This document shows positions 10,653-20,900 of a stretch of DNA of 62,000 nt, piece after piece. The translations under genes and the position numbers were made by a program. Positions within the stretch are counted from its first letter, which is position 1, and each line of letters opens with the position of its first letter. The notes beneath the pieces are model-generated. The model made no database searches. It was not told the DNA's origin and was given only the letters and a program-made list of their open reading frames with translations. The DNA is from Cryptomeria japonica (lineage: Eukaryota; Streptophyta; Pinopsida; Cupressales; Cupressaceae), in the NCBI RefSeq assembly GCF_030272615.1, contig NC_081411.1, positions 833,766,136 through 833,828,135 of the forward strand, read 5' to 3'.

Positions 10653-10992
10653 TATTAAGAATATAGGCAGAGATAAACAGAGAAGCTGCAAATAAATTAA
10701 ACACAATCAATATGGTGCTTCATCTCATTTCAAGACTCAATACATGGCTAATATATAGCCACTTACATAGCCAAACAACCTCCTATTTAATAGGGAGGTG
10801 TTATAACAAATATCCTGGAATATCATTCACGGGTATAACACATTAACCACTAACAATATATACAACTAACCATCCAAACCTATATCAGTGATTTGTTTAT
10901 TAACAACATCACTATTACAATAGCAATTACCTTTCTACATTTACACAATTACTAACGCCTCAAATATAATGTAAACATTAATTTTCCTAACA
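10653..10992 (-). repeat. 5' LTR of the non-autonomous element
   Basis: On the minus strand it starts TGTTAGGAAAATTA at 10992 and ends CTTAATA at 10653. The 3' end is TA rather than CA, exactly as in the Copia element at 1118-5185. Confidence 0.88.
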
Positions 10993-10997
10993 GTCTC

Positions 10998-12215
10998 CTC
11001 CTTTGAATGTCAACCAATAGGAATTGAGGTTAGGTATGTTGAACGAACTCCAATGGAATGCCATGTGCCACTATCTCCATGTTTAGATGAATTAGGTTCA
11101 ATGCACCTAGACGTGCTGACTTGTCACAACTTGAATGGTTTGAAAGTGAATAGGATGCCACCTCAACCTGCCTTGGATGAATCAGGTTCAACGAACTTGG
11201 ATGTCTTGATGTGGCACGGTTTTATTGGTTGAATGTACTTCACTTTGATCCTTGCACTGATCTTGGACATCTAGACTCCTTCCTTGGACATTCTTCATGA
11301 TGTTTGGAATTCCTTATAATGCTTTTCATTTCATCCTTTTGTTAGAGAATTCACCTTGTGTTGTCCCTATTTCGCCTTCATTGATTCTCTTTGATCTTGA
11401 AATTCCTTGATGTAATTCCTGACTCCTTGTGTGGAATCCTTTGTGTTCACTATCCTTGTCTTGGTGAAATTCCTATTGACTAGGAGTACCTTCATGTTAT
11501 TATTGATGTCATTGATGTTGTTGAGCAATTCTTCATATTGCAAGTGTTGATCTTTCACTAAATTGATGAATTCTCTTTGAAGTGTATCCGCATGTTGAAC
11601 TTGGAATCTTGGATTTCCAAAGGAAATTCAAGATGTTGTAATTGTATCCTTTATGTCAATCCTTTCATTTGTATTTTCATCCTTCGCTATCCTCTTCATG
11701 ATGTCCCTACTTGATTCTCTTGGTGCATACTTGTGCTCACCTTAGAATGTAGACTTTGTTGAATATTTGATCTTTATGTCACTTTGAATGTTCATCTTTT
11801 CTAACTTGGACCTTGATCTTGCATTGTTGAGGTGTTCTTCCTTTTGTCTTGATGTCATCTTGATTTTTTCATCATCCTTGTTTTGAATTTATAGACCTTT
11901 CCTTTACATAGATGAGTCTACTTCCATGTATCTGCACCTGGAATTGGAACTTGAATGCCTGACTCCTCATTTGGCTAAGTCCTGACTTCACTTTTTCTCC
12001 TTTGTCTCCAACCTGCAAAGGAAACATTATGAATTAAGACACATGATATTAAAACGAACATTCTTAAATCATAAATGGGAATTCTCTTTTCAAAACAATT
12101 CCCCTAGGTTCGACTTGTAATCTGATCAAAATTAGCATCTGATTTTAATCAAATCTACTTCTAATTCCCTTTAAATCTGCCTCAAGACCTTGGTAAATTA
12201 TCAAATTACAATTTT
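10998..12215. other. unassigned T-rich sequence
   Basis: Long CTTGATTCT/CATCTTGA-like low-complexity text. 11035-11215 contains a loose repeat around GAATTAGGTTCAA / GAATCAGGTTCAA. A 63-codon minus-strand frame at 11367-11558 is Asn/Lys-rich and has no family match. Confidence 0.45.
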
Positions 12216-12218
12216 GAA

Positions 12219-12335
12219 GTTGGTGCTTCAGCTGAACAAAGTTGGTGCTTCAGCTGAAAGAAGTTGGTGCTTCGAAGAGGGTTGGTGCTCTCAGTGAGTT
12301 GGTGCTCACTTTTGTAATTTGGGTCGGTGCCCACT
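12219..12335 (+). repeat. GTTGGTGCT minisatellite
   Basis: GTTGGTGCT starts at 12219, 12241, 12263, 12281 and 12298, followed by a variant GGTCGGTGCC near 12322. Spacing is 22, 22, 18 and 17 bp. The first units also share TTCAGCTGAA. Confidence 0.8.
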
Positions 12336-12379
12336 TGTTAATGAAATCTAATGTGTGTTGTGGTTTTTTACCTGTTGAC

Positions 12380-12850
12380 GTGTTTTTATGACAGCACCTA
12401 ACACAGAATAAAGTTGCCTAACAATCACTTCACTCTCTCTTGATCAAAGTACGATTGTATGCTAAGATTGTTGTGAGTTCAAACAATCGACTCCAAGGTT
12501 CCTTTTTGCAATGGACGTTACTCAGTTCGCCAATGTGATTGCTAGTAATCCAAGGGGACTTGCGTTTGGATCATTCTTTCACCTCTTTGATGTGGCTAGA
12601 ACTTCATCATCAGATATAGCAATTATGCGATGCTTCTACTTCAAACGGATTGAAGTAGAATACCCAACAAGGCGCAATCCAAACGACTATTCACAATCGA
12701 ACTTAGCATAAATTTGGGGGTTTAGGCTAACTTTGCACTACATCTTATAATCAAGAAGATGCAAAAAGTATGAACCATGGATATTCATCAAACACCATTA
12801 CATTCTTCATTGAAATCAAAGCACTTTATCTAACAACTGAGCAAATAAAA
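12380..12850. repeat. interspersed repeat family A, copy 2
   Basis: Second copy of the family seen at 7530-8290, in the same orientation. The 66-codon frame at 12511-12711 lies inside it and is not supported as a gene. Confidence 0.65.
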
Positions 12851-13244
12851 TTCTACTCTAAGTGAGGAAGGTGAAACCATGCAAGTTTTGAAAAAATAAC
12901 TTTAGTGGACACCATCAGAGAAATCGCCCACTTCTTTCAAATTCGCCCAATGTGCATTCAACGCACCATCACTTCCAAATCGGTTACATGCAAAAGATGC
13001 TCCACCACTGCATTAAGTACGACAAGTACCATGCAAAAGGAATCTGCCATAATGCCTTAAATGTGGCGGCTACGCAAAAAGGTGCTCCATTAATTTAGCA
13101 TGCGCTAACCTGGCTGCCACTTGGCGAGAAACCCTTGGAGATGTTAATTTTAAGCAATCAGATGTTAATCTTAAATAATCAGGTTATAACAGAACAGTAA
13201 CAGCAATAAAAACACAAAACAAGAAACACCAATACCCTGGGAAA

Positions 13245-13261
13245 ACCTCCCTCTTGGAGGT
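13245..13261. other. hairpin in LTR box
   Basis: ACCTCC and GGAGGT form a perfect 6-bp stem around a 5-base loop, inside an outer TGGG/CCCA pair. The same hairpin occurs at 46127-46143. Confidence 0.6.
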
Positions 13262-13511
13262 GAAAAACCCAGCCACAAAGTACAATGTGTATTATCTCAA
13301 ATGTAGGCAAGTACAAGGCAAGTGTGCTTATCTCAGATTGTTGTTCAACCAGCAAGATAGCAGATCTGAATTCCTCTTTATATGATAATGGAGATTGCAG
13401 CCCTTATCATCAGCATCAAATTCGCTCAATGCAAGTCTTCATTAGCTTCGCAAGATCTTGATAGCATCACCTAACAGCCAGCCTTCACACAATGGATGAG
13501 GAGCAAGTTCG

Positions 13512-13514
<3 letters not shown>

Positions 13515-13556
<42 letters not shown>
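13515..13556 (+). repeat. (GA)21 microsatellite
   Basis: Uninterrupted GA dinucleotide repeat, 42 bp. Confidence 0.95.
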
Positions 13557-13558
<2 letters not shown>

Positions 13559-13849
13559 ACCAAATGTTGGAGAGCAGATTACATGTGTTGACAGCCTTAA
13601 GAATGATTTGCCTTGTATGTGAATTGATTCATTATGCTATGCAAATGACTTGCTTATATACTTGACTTGTGGTGTCAAGTCTCAAGTCGGCCTGCCTTGT
13701 TAATTTAATAATATTATTATGTAGATCGTCCAAATAGGTCTTGACCTATTAAGACATTATTGCTTGATTGCCTTTACCACACGCTACATGAGTTTGGGCC
13801 CAACCCAATTACATAATCGCTCAAAATACATATTGGGCCTACCCTATCT

Positions 13850-14001
13850 ACAAGTTACATTCAATATAGGACCACAAGTTACATCGCCCAATTAGGGTCA
13901 GACCAAATTACAAGTTACATTTATAGGGCATGTCCTATCCACAAGTTACATTATATATAGGTCTTTCCCAAGCAAGACATAATTACAACTACAAGTTACA
14001 T
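13850..14001 (+). repeat. array of five CAAGTTACAT motifs
   Basis: ACAAGTTACAT starts near 13850, 13874, 13910, 13941 and 13991, each next to variants of a GGGCC(T/A)A-type block. The spacing is irregular (24-50 bp), so this is dispersed motif amplification rather than a clean tandem array. Confidence 0.75.
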
Positions 14002-14375
14002 GTATTTCGGCCCAGCCCTAAGTTCGATTTACATAATAGATAATACATGTGTATTTTAATTTGTCATTGACAACATTAAAATACAATAGATAGGTATCTG
14101 AGCTAGCTACTATTTCAATGGGAGAGAGAAAACTTCAGGAGAGAAAATTTAATCCAGGAAGAATTTTCTTTAAGTTTTGAATTTTCCTTGCCTTGGAGAA
14201 GATTTTTCATCAATTTTGTACATTTCCTATTATTTAGGAATTTTTTCAAATTAGGGTTCCAAGGTCCAAAAGAGAGAAAATTCTCTCACGAATCCAAATC
14301 TATAATCATTTTGAAATTCGGATGATTTTTTATGCTCGAAAATGGATTTTTCAAAACTTTTCTTGGAGGGAATTT

Positions 14376-14795
14376 TCTTGTTCAATTCATCCTTGATTTC
14401 TTCCTCGCTTGGAATTCCATCTTGAAGGAAGGAATTTCCATCACTTGGCCAATTTTTCATTTTTCCAAGAATTTTTTGTACTGAAGGAAGGAATTGCCAA
14501 CACTTAGTCAATTTTTTCACTTTTCCTAGAATTTTGTCTTTAAGGAATGAATTTCCAATACTTGTCATTTTTTTCACTTTTTCTGGAACTCTATCTTGAA
14601 GGAAGGAATTTCCAACACTTAGTCAATTTTTCACTTTCCTAGAATTATGTCCTAAGGAAAGGAATTTCCAACACTCGGTCAGTTTTTCACTTTCCTAGAA
14701 TTTTGTCCTAAAGGAAGGAATTCCCAATACAATCAATTTTTCCACTTTCTTGGAATTTTGTCTTGAAGGAAGGAATTTCCAAACACAGCCAAATT
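14376..14795 (+). repeat. minisatellite, about 57-bp unit, seven copies
   Basis: GGAATTTCCA (or one-base variants) recurs at about 14431, 14490, 14549, 14605, 14661, 14717 and 14772. Each is followed by CACTTAGTCAATTTTTCAC-like and TTCCTAGAATTTTGTC-like text. Unit length is 55-59 bp. The 108-codon minus-strand frame at 14251-14577 is a product of this repeat, not a gene. Confidence 0.85.
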
Positions 14796-15069
14796 TCCAC
14801 CTTTCCTATTTTTTAGGAATTTTTTCATTTTTAGCTTTGGGATTCATGTTAAAGAAATCTTCTCTCACTTGGCCAATTTTTCTTCTCGTCTTGAAATTTC
14901 TTTATTCTTTGGCAAATTTCCATGCCTGGCAGGGGAATTTTGAATTCTTCCCTTAGGAGGTTTTCCTTCTCTCAATTTCTTCCTTGCTCCTCAATTTTCT
15001 TTACCTTGGAAAATTTCTTCAATCTTTAACTTGGGCGTGGAATCCTCATCATGGAGGAAATTTCAACTT

Positions 15070-15720
15070 TTCAAGTTTTTTCCTTGATGCACTCCTTCTG
15101 GCGCCTTCAATCTTGCTTGGGCGTTGATTCACCTCTGCGGAGGAATTCTCAATTCTCTAAGTTTTCCATGACTCTTTGATTTTGGCGCCCTACCTGGTAC
15201 TTGGGCGCTATTTCTACTTGGTCAAGGAATTAGGAATTTTAAACTTTTTCCATGCTCACCTCACTTTGGCGCCCTCTCCTTGACTGGGGTGCCAAATTGC
15301 CATGTAGGAGGAATTTTTACATTTCCAAGTTTTCCATGGCATCTTGATTCTAGCGCCATTAAGCTGACTTGGGCGCCATTTGGGCATGAGGAAGGAATTT
15401 GAACATTTTTTAATTTTCCATGACTTAGTCATTTAAACGCTCTTCTTTGTCCATGGGCGCCGATTTCACGGTGTGGTGGAATTTTGGCTTTTCCCAAGGA
15501 CCCCTGTTCGGCGCCCAACCCTAACTTGGGCAGCAAAATCACTTTAGGAAGGAATTTCAAGTTTTTAGATTTTTCCATGCTCGCCTCCATTTGGCGCCCT
15601 CATTTGGCCTTGGGCACCATTTTCACCTAGTTAAGGAACTTCACAATTCTTTAGTTTTCCCTGACCACCTCCATTCAATGCCCATCACTCTCCTTGGGCG
15701 CCATTTTGCCTGGGTGAAGG
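15070..15720 (+). repeat. minisatellite, about 84-bp unit with GGCGCC, eight copies
   Basis: The GGCGCC-bearing block starts at about 15100, 15184, 15268, 15353, 15436, 15510, 15593 and 15678 (some copies mutated). Each unit also has a second TTGGGCGCC block, a GGAATTT block and TTTTCCATG. The last two resemble parts of the neighbouring 57-bp unit, so the two arrays are probably related. Confidence 0.82.
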
Positions 15721-16651
15721 AATCTGACTCGCTTCTTTCCAGACTTAGTCAATTTTGATCATTTCCAGATTAAAATGCCATTTTGAGGAATTGAAGTGGA
15801 TTTTTGCCAGACTCAGAAGATTTTCCACGTTTTCCACTTCTGGAATGAATGCTCACACTTAGCCATTTTTTATCCACTTAGCCTGCTTTTTTGAATTTTC
15901 TGGATTTAGATATGATCAGGAACAATCAGTCTTCAGTGTCTGCCTGTGATGATCTTGCCAAAATAGACTTTCCAAAAATAGAAGTGTTTCAAGATGTCAG
16001 AGTTAGGGCAAAACAAGACGCAGAGACACTAAAAATAGAAACTTACTAAAAATAGTAAGTTTGATTTTTGGCTAAATTAGACCAATCTGGGAGGCAGTGA
16101 AATCCCTAAAAAATAGAAAGTTGCTCAGAATTCACTCAAATTTCACATGCAAGTTCTTTAAAGGGCCCAATTCCAATGCAATGCTCAATTTTTCTAAAAC
16201 CCTAAAAGAGAACCCTAAAATCTAGGTTTGAAGGAAAAAACCCTAAAACAGACAAAACATGCTCCAGGCTTAGCCAAATTTGCTCAAACGAGCTGCAAGC
16301 TTGATTAGACTGACCCCCAAACACTTGCAAACTCAGAGGACTGATGAGACTACCGCGAAAGGACCCAAAAAACAAAACCAAAAGACCGAGGACCTAAAAA
16401 GTAGGGGGTCCCCATTTGCAGTGGGGCGATGTGTGAAAACGTCACAACATTACCCAAAAGGGTTTTCCACGAGAAAATTGGTGTTTGTGTCTTAGTGTTT
16501 GCTATCTCTATGTTTTATGAGGTTCCATGTTTGTAATAGTTTTAAAAAAATGATTCACCCACCCCCCCTCAGTATTTTCTGTGTGCTTTTCAGGATTACC
16601 TAAGGCCAGAGAGCCAAACAAGGGCAAAGCACTCCCCCTAGAATCACAACT
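15721..16651 (+). repeat. LTR/leader-type repeat with GGGGTCCCC box
   Basis: Contains GGGGGTCCCCATTTGCAGTG at 16404, then GGGTTTTCCACGAGAAAATTGGTG (split here by context) at about 16460 and a CACCCACCCCCCC block near 16555, ending ACTAACA near 16651. These blocks recall LTR U5/leader regions. The GGGGTCCCC block recurs inverted at 25174-25220. No partner LTR or target duplication was found. Confidence 0.45.
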
Positions 16652-17200
16652 AACATTCAAGGCCAAAGCAACTCCCATTATAGCAAAGAAGTTCGTAGTA
16701 TATGTCTATCCCCACGATTGGGGAGACAGCCAAAGAGGAGAAGATCTACAACATTGAGGCCTGAACCGTGTCGCCAAGAAGAAGTAGAAACATAGTGACA
16801 AAGGGGGAACATGATAAGGTAGAAGTTGTGAGATATGACATCTCACAGGCCTAACCATGTTGATGTGTATAATAGCTGCATATAAAGGCTGTTTAGATCT
16901 GCTGGTTTCCTGGATGTGCTGGAAAAGAGATGCAATCAACCTCAAAAAGAAAACTACTTGTGTTCTCCAAACAAATGTCTCCTAGTTGTCTCTGATCAAT
17001 TTGACATTTTACCTCTCTTTAGAGGCGATGGCAGAAACTCAAGGGAGCATTTTGAGAATATCCCCCATCTTTCCAATCTTTTTTGGAAATGCCTAGTCCA
17101 CCCAGGTATAGCAAGCGGAAGTCTAATAATTCCCTAGACATTCAAGAGATAGCTAGGCATTTTACACAGTAAATATTGTCAGCCTAACTGTAAACATTTA
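16652..17200. other. unassigned, possible LTR fragment
   Basis: No gene recognised. A TATA-like GCATATAAAGGC lies near 16877-16888 on the plus strand and could belong to an old LTR promoter. Confidence 0.35.
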
Positions 17201-17204
17201 TGGG

Positions 17205-17284
17205 TTAGCATAAAGAGAGGTTTTTAGTTGGACGATTATCAACATTAGCATAAAGAGAGGTTTTTATTTGGAGGATTATCAACA
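17205..17284 (+). repeat. 40-bp tandem duplication
   Basis: TTAGCATAAAGAGAGGTTTT starts at 17205 and at 17245. The two 40-bp units differ at only a few bases. Confidence 0.85.
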
Positions 17285-17839
17285 TACTGTCGAAAAGGCT
17301 CAATCAAACTCAACATGGTCAATTAGCCAGAGAAGAGGCTAGCATTTATAATGCTGATATTGAAACTGGAGAATACATTTCAGTTTTCAATTTTGACAAT
17401 TGTAGACTTAGTTTCTGATTTCAGATTTCATTTGAATGTTACGTGTTCATTTGCTCTGTATGTCATTTCATAAGTTTCACTTTTCAAATGCTTGAATGCT
17501 GAATCTCATGCTCTTAGGCCATCAGCTCTATGGACTGTAACAATATTGAATTGAATTTTTTTAATTTAAAACGGTTATTAAAGTTTCAAAAAAATTATAT
17601 ATATTTGTTTATATTTGCCATCCCTGTTTCCAAAATCTGGTGGAAAATAAATCACCATACCAGAAACCCATCCTACTATCATTACATGATCTTTCAAGCA
17701 TATTGTCAGGTATCCTGCACTTTTGACTTAAGTTTGTGTTGAAAGCTTACATGTCAATGTACATATATTTAATTTTCAACATTACTTAATCATTTACTGC
17801 AGAGACAATGCTTGAATAAGCAGCAATCTCCTCACTAAC

Positions 17840-17990
17840 CTAGCATCGCGAGGCGATGAAGAGCAGTGATAGTTGTTGTAATATGCTTCTTTGCAAAGTC
17901 AAGCTTTTTTATGTCTCGACATATTTCCTGGACCATGGCTTCACTTTGTTCTGCCTTCATTTTGATTTCTCGTATCTTGTGCATTAGTTC
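17840..17990 (-). CDS. VPS53: VPS53 exon 4
   Basis: 151 nt, coding 50 residues from '[15 protein letters not shown]' to 'HRLAML' plus the first base of the next codon. The acceptor is TTTGCAG before GAACTAATG, and the donor is GTTAGTG after ATGCTAG. The next codon in relatives is Val, which fits the split G. The helical, Lys/Glu-rich sequence fits the family coiled coil. Confidence 0.95.
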
Positions 17991-20900
17991 CTGCAAATTC
18001 AGGGTAAATGTAAGTTCATGTTTATTGAATACGATCACTCCACATGCATATGATATAAAGGTTAACCAGAATATTCATCAGCACACTTTTGGAATTCCTG
18101 CCATTTGACGCAACAATTTCAATTCCAAACTGTCAAACATAGCAAAATATGTCCATGCCTATTCTACGTGTTGCATCAAACCTTGATAGCTTGAGTTGCA
18201 AGCGCAAGGTCATGTTTAGCTTTAGTTCCTGAATTGCTCTGCAAGAAAAGGAAAAAACCACAAGTTATGCATCGGATTGATGTGGAACATTATAACTACA
18301 TAATGGGAAAATGAAATTCTCTGGTGAAAGTAAAATGGAATAAGTGGAAAAGCTGAAAATTGTATTTTTAATGCAAAAGATGAAAATATGAATGGACAGC
18401 CAGTTTCAAATCCACCATAAGATACATGTTATTTCTCAATAAAATTAACAAATTTGAGATTTAAGATGAATGAGTTTTTAAGAACCAACTCCTTTTTTGG
18501 TTGTCTCCTAGTTAACAAAATTTTGTCTAGCTATCACACTGATATTTCATGAATATCAATCAAAAGGCAAACCTAGAGGGCCCGAATTTCCAGCAAGCAA
18601 CAATCTCCTAAAACATGGAGAACTTAATAAGAGCAGTGAAAAATTAATTAGGAGAAATAAGGGTATGTATACAAATGTCTTGTAGGAGAAGTTACCCTCA
18701 TTCTAGAAACCTTCATAAAGATCTCTGGACTTCAGCTCCTAAATCTGTCCCCACGATCCTAAATCTAAATGCTGACAAGAGTCCTTTCGTTCCTGCTTTC
18801 CTAAGAAAAGGGGAATCGAATATACCAAGATCACCAAGATCCATCGTATGAAATCCAAAGATACATAAATGAATATCAAATTCATACAAGAGAGTTTTAG
18901 CAGACATGAACTGATCCTTTAAGAAAGAGGAAGAAAACAATTTATAAGATGATAAAGGAGTTAATAGAATTCAATTTTAGTTGTGAGAATTGAAGCAAAT
19001 CTGAGGTCCTTGTTTGCTGAAAGTAGATAAAGGAGAGCAGACTACTTTAGATTCTAAAATAATTACCAGATCTTCAACTATCTGTCTAGCTCCCTATTCA
19101 CTGCATCCATGCCTAGATATTTAGGATGTTAACAAACTCCAACCATGTAACATATGAATTCATAATCATAGTTGCAACCAATGTTGAAAAACACTGCAAG
19201 TACTCACAGAACTCATGACTACTCACATCCCAAAAGTGGCAGTGAGCTACTTGCCTGAAAAGTCATCCCCGAGATTTCCTAAAACTCTTGGTGATTTTTC
19301 ATCAAAAAACATTGCAAAAACATGTGTTTTTTTCCTGGAAAACCCATCAAGAACTTGCCCGAATTTGATATAAACCTACTTTACTCCAAACATAAAATAT
19401 TTTCAACCGATTTCATTCATTTTTAAGACGCGACTGAGCAACTGCAGTGAATTAGGGCACGGTGCGCAACTGGAAGCGTGATAACAGAGGATCTTTTCCC
19501 TTCCCATTTTATCTGCATGTGACTCATAAAATAATTACACCTGCTTGCAACTCACATTTTAAGTTTTAACTTGGCAGTCTATCTAGCATACACGATTCAT
19601 GTATTCAGCTACAATTACATTGACTTTCTATTACAACCACAGATATATGCCATGAACAGTTTGTTAACTGTTTACAACAGCCACAGAAATATTGCATCAA
19701 CAGTTCATTAGCTTTTTGCTATATCCACAGAGATATAGCACTGTGACGTCATGGGAATAAATTATTCAAACTAAACGTAATGCACACAATGATCGGTATG
19801 ATATGGGCACAGATTTGCAAAAGCAATACAATGTAATAGATGTATATGCTTTGGATCAATAAATATAATTAGATCAGTAAAATAGGTACTTATTGACCGT
19901 GCAATTACATTAAATTCAGCCAGATGAATGACTTGTATATATATCACAACTGCATAAAAATTAAATTTAACTAAATGACTCAACCATAGACGTGACCCAA
20001 GATAGACTATTACAATTAAAGCAATCATTCATATTAAAACATATGTTCAAAAACTTATATAGTAAGACTACGAAGGTTGTGTTGAGGATGGGGATGATTA
20101 AATTCATGGTGAGTAAAAGCAATCCATGAAGCTGTTTGTACTTTGTAGCTTAATTGATGCGACATGCAGAAAAGTCTCAAACTATTTGCAAAAGCATTGC
20201 ATTCTCTTTCAATGACAAAAGCATTGGAATCTTTAGGAGTCATTTGACTTCACCAAAAAACCAAGGACCACTTGATCTTGTTGCCTGTTTTGAACTTGGT
20301 GTCTTCTCAAATTTCTTGAGGTTCAAAACAGGTGATTTCCAATAATAAGTATTTTCTTACTTTAACCCAGCAGCCAATGCTTATGTGCTTGGATGACAAT
20401 GATAACCACTAAAGTGATAATTTTCAGCTGTCTCCCTGTTAAGAAAATCTTTGTTCTGAGCTATCACACAAGGAATTGAAAGCAAAAGGCGATAAAAATG
20501 GAGACATGTATCCCAATCTGTAAGGCATGACTTTAAAGCAAGAAACAATCAACAGATACATAGTTAAATGTAGGCAGAACAAAATTATTGTTGGAAAAAA
20601 TGGTCATGCGTGGGAATGTCTTTCAAATAGGAGCAGTTACTCTTCTTCTAGAAACCTTTCAAAAGGACCTCTGGATTTTGGCTCCTAAATATGTCATGTC
20701 CCTTTTTTTGAATTAAAATAATTAAAAATATTATTTAAGTTGGGCCCAAGTAATTTATAATTTTAGGTGCAATTTGATAATATTCTTATAATTAAAATTA
20801 AACAGTCTTTTTAAACATTAGTATTAAAATCAACAGGTAAATCAAGGGGGCACCTATCTTCATTTGAGTGATTCTTCACTTTTGAGTTTGAACTCAATTT

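Larger units (their letters stand above)
8487..10992 (-). mobile_element. non-autonomous LTR retrotransposon, no coding capacity
   Basis: Two LTRs of 335 bp (8487-8821) and 340 bp (10653-10992) are nearly identical along their length and flank about 1.83 kb of interior. A PBS (TGGTATCAAAGGAG, minus strand) abuts the right LTR. A PPT (AAAGGGGGGAA, minus strand) abuts the left one, which fixes the orientation as minus. Flanking 5-mers are GTGTC (8482-8486) and GTCTC (10993-10997), a target duplication with one mismatch. The interior shows no gag or pol motifs on either strand, so the element would depend on a partner. Size and structure resemble a small LARD-type or deletion derivative. Confidence 0.88.
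13142..14075 (-). repeat. LTR-like repeat, boundaries uncertain
   Basis: Contains the box CCCTGGGAAAACCTCC...GGAGGTGAAAAACCC also seen at 46116. Near its right end it has a series of CAAGTTACAT motifs, of which the 46054-46705 element has one. It is therefore probably a longer relative of that candidate solo LTR, read on the minus strand. Its ends may be TGTTAA near 13162 and GACAACA near 14075, but I found no matching target duplication. Confidence 0.45.

Noticed and set aside
14251-14577. 108-codon minus-strand frame with repeating 'GNSFL' blocks
   Set aside because: It is produced by the 57-bp minisatellite, whose unit length happens to keep the frame open for several copies.
14376-15720. 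CRISPR-like regular spacing
   Set aside because: Units are contiguous and diverged with no unique spacers, and the genome is eukaryotic, so this is a minisatellite.
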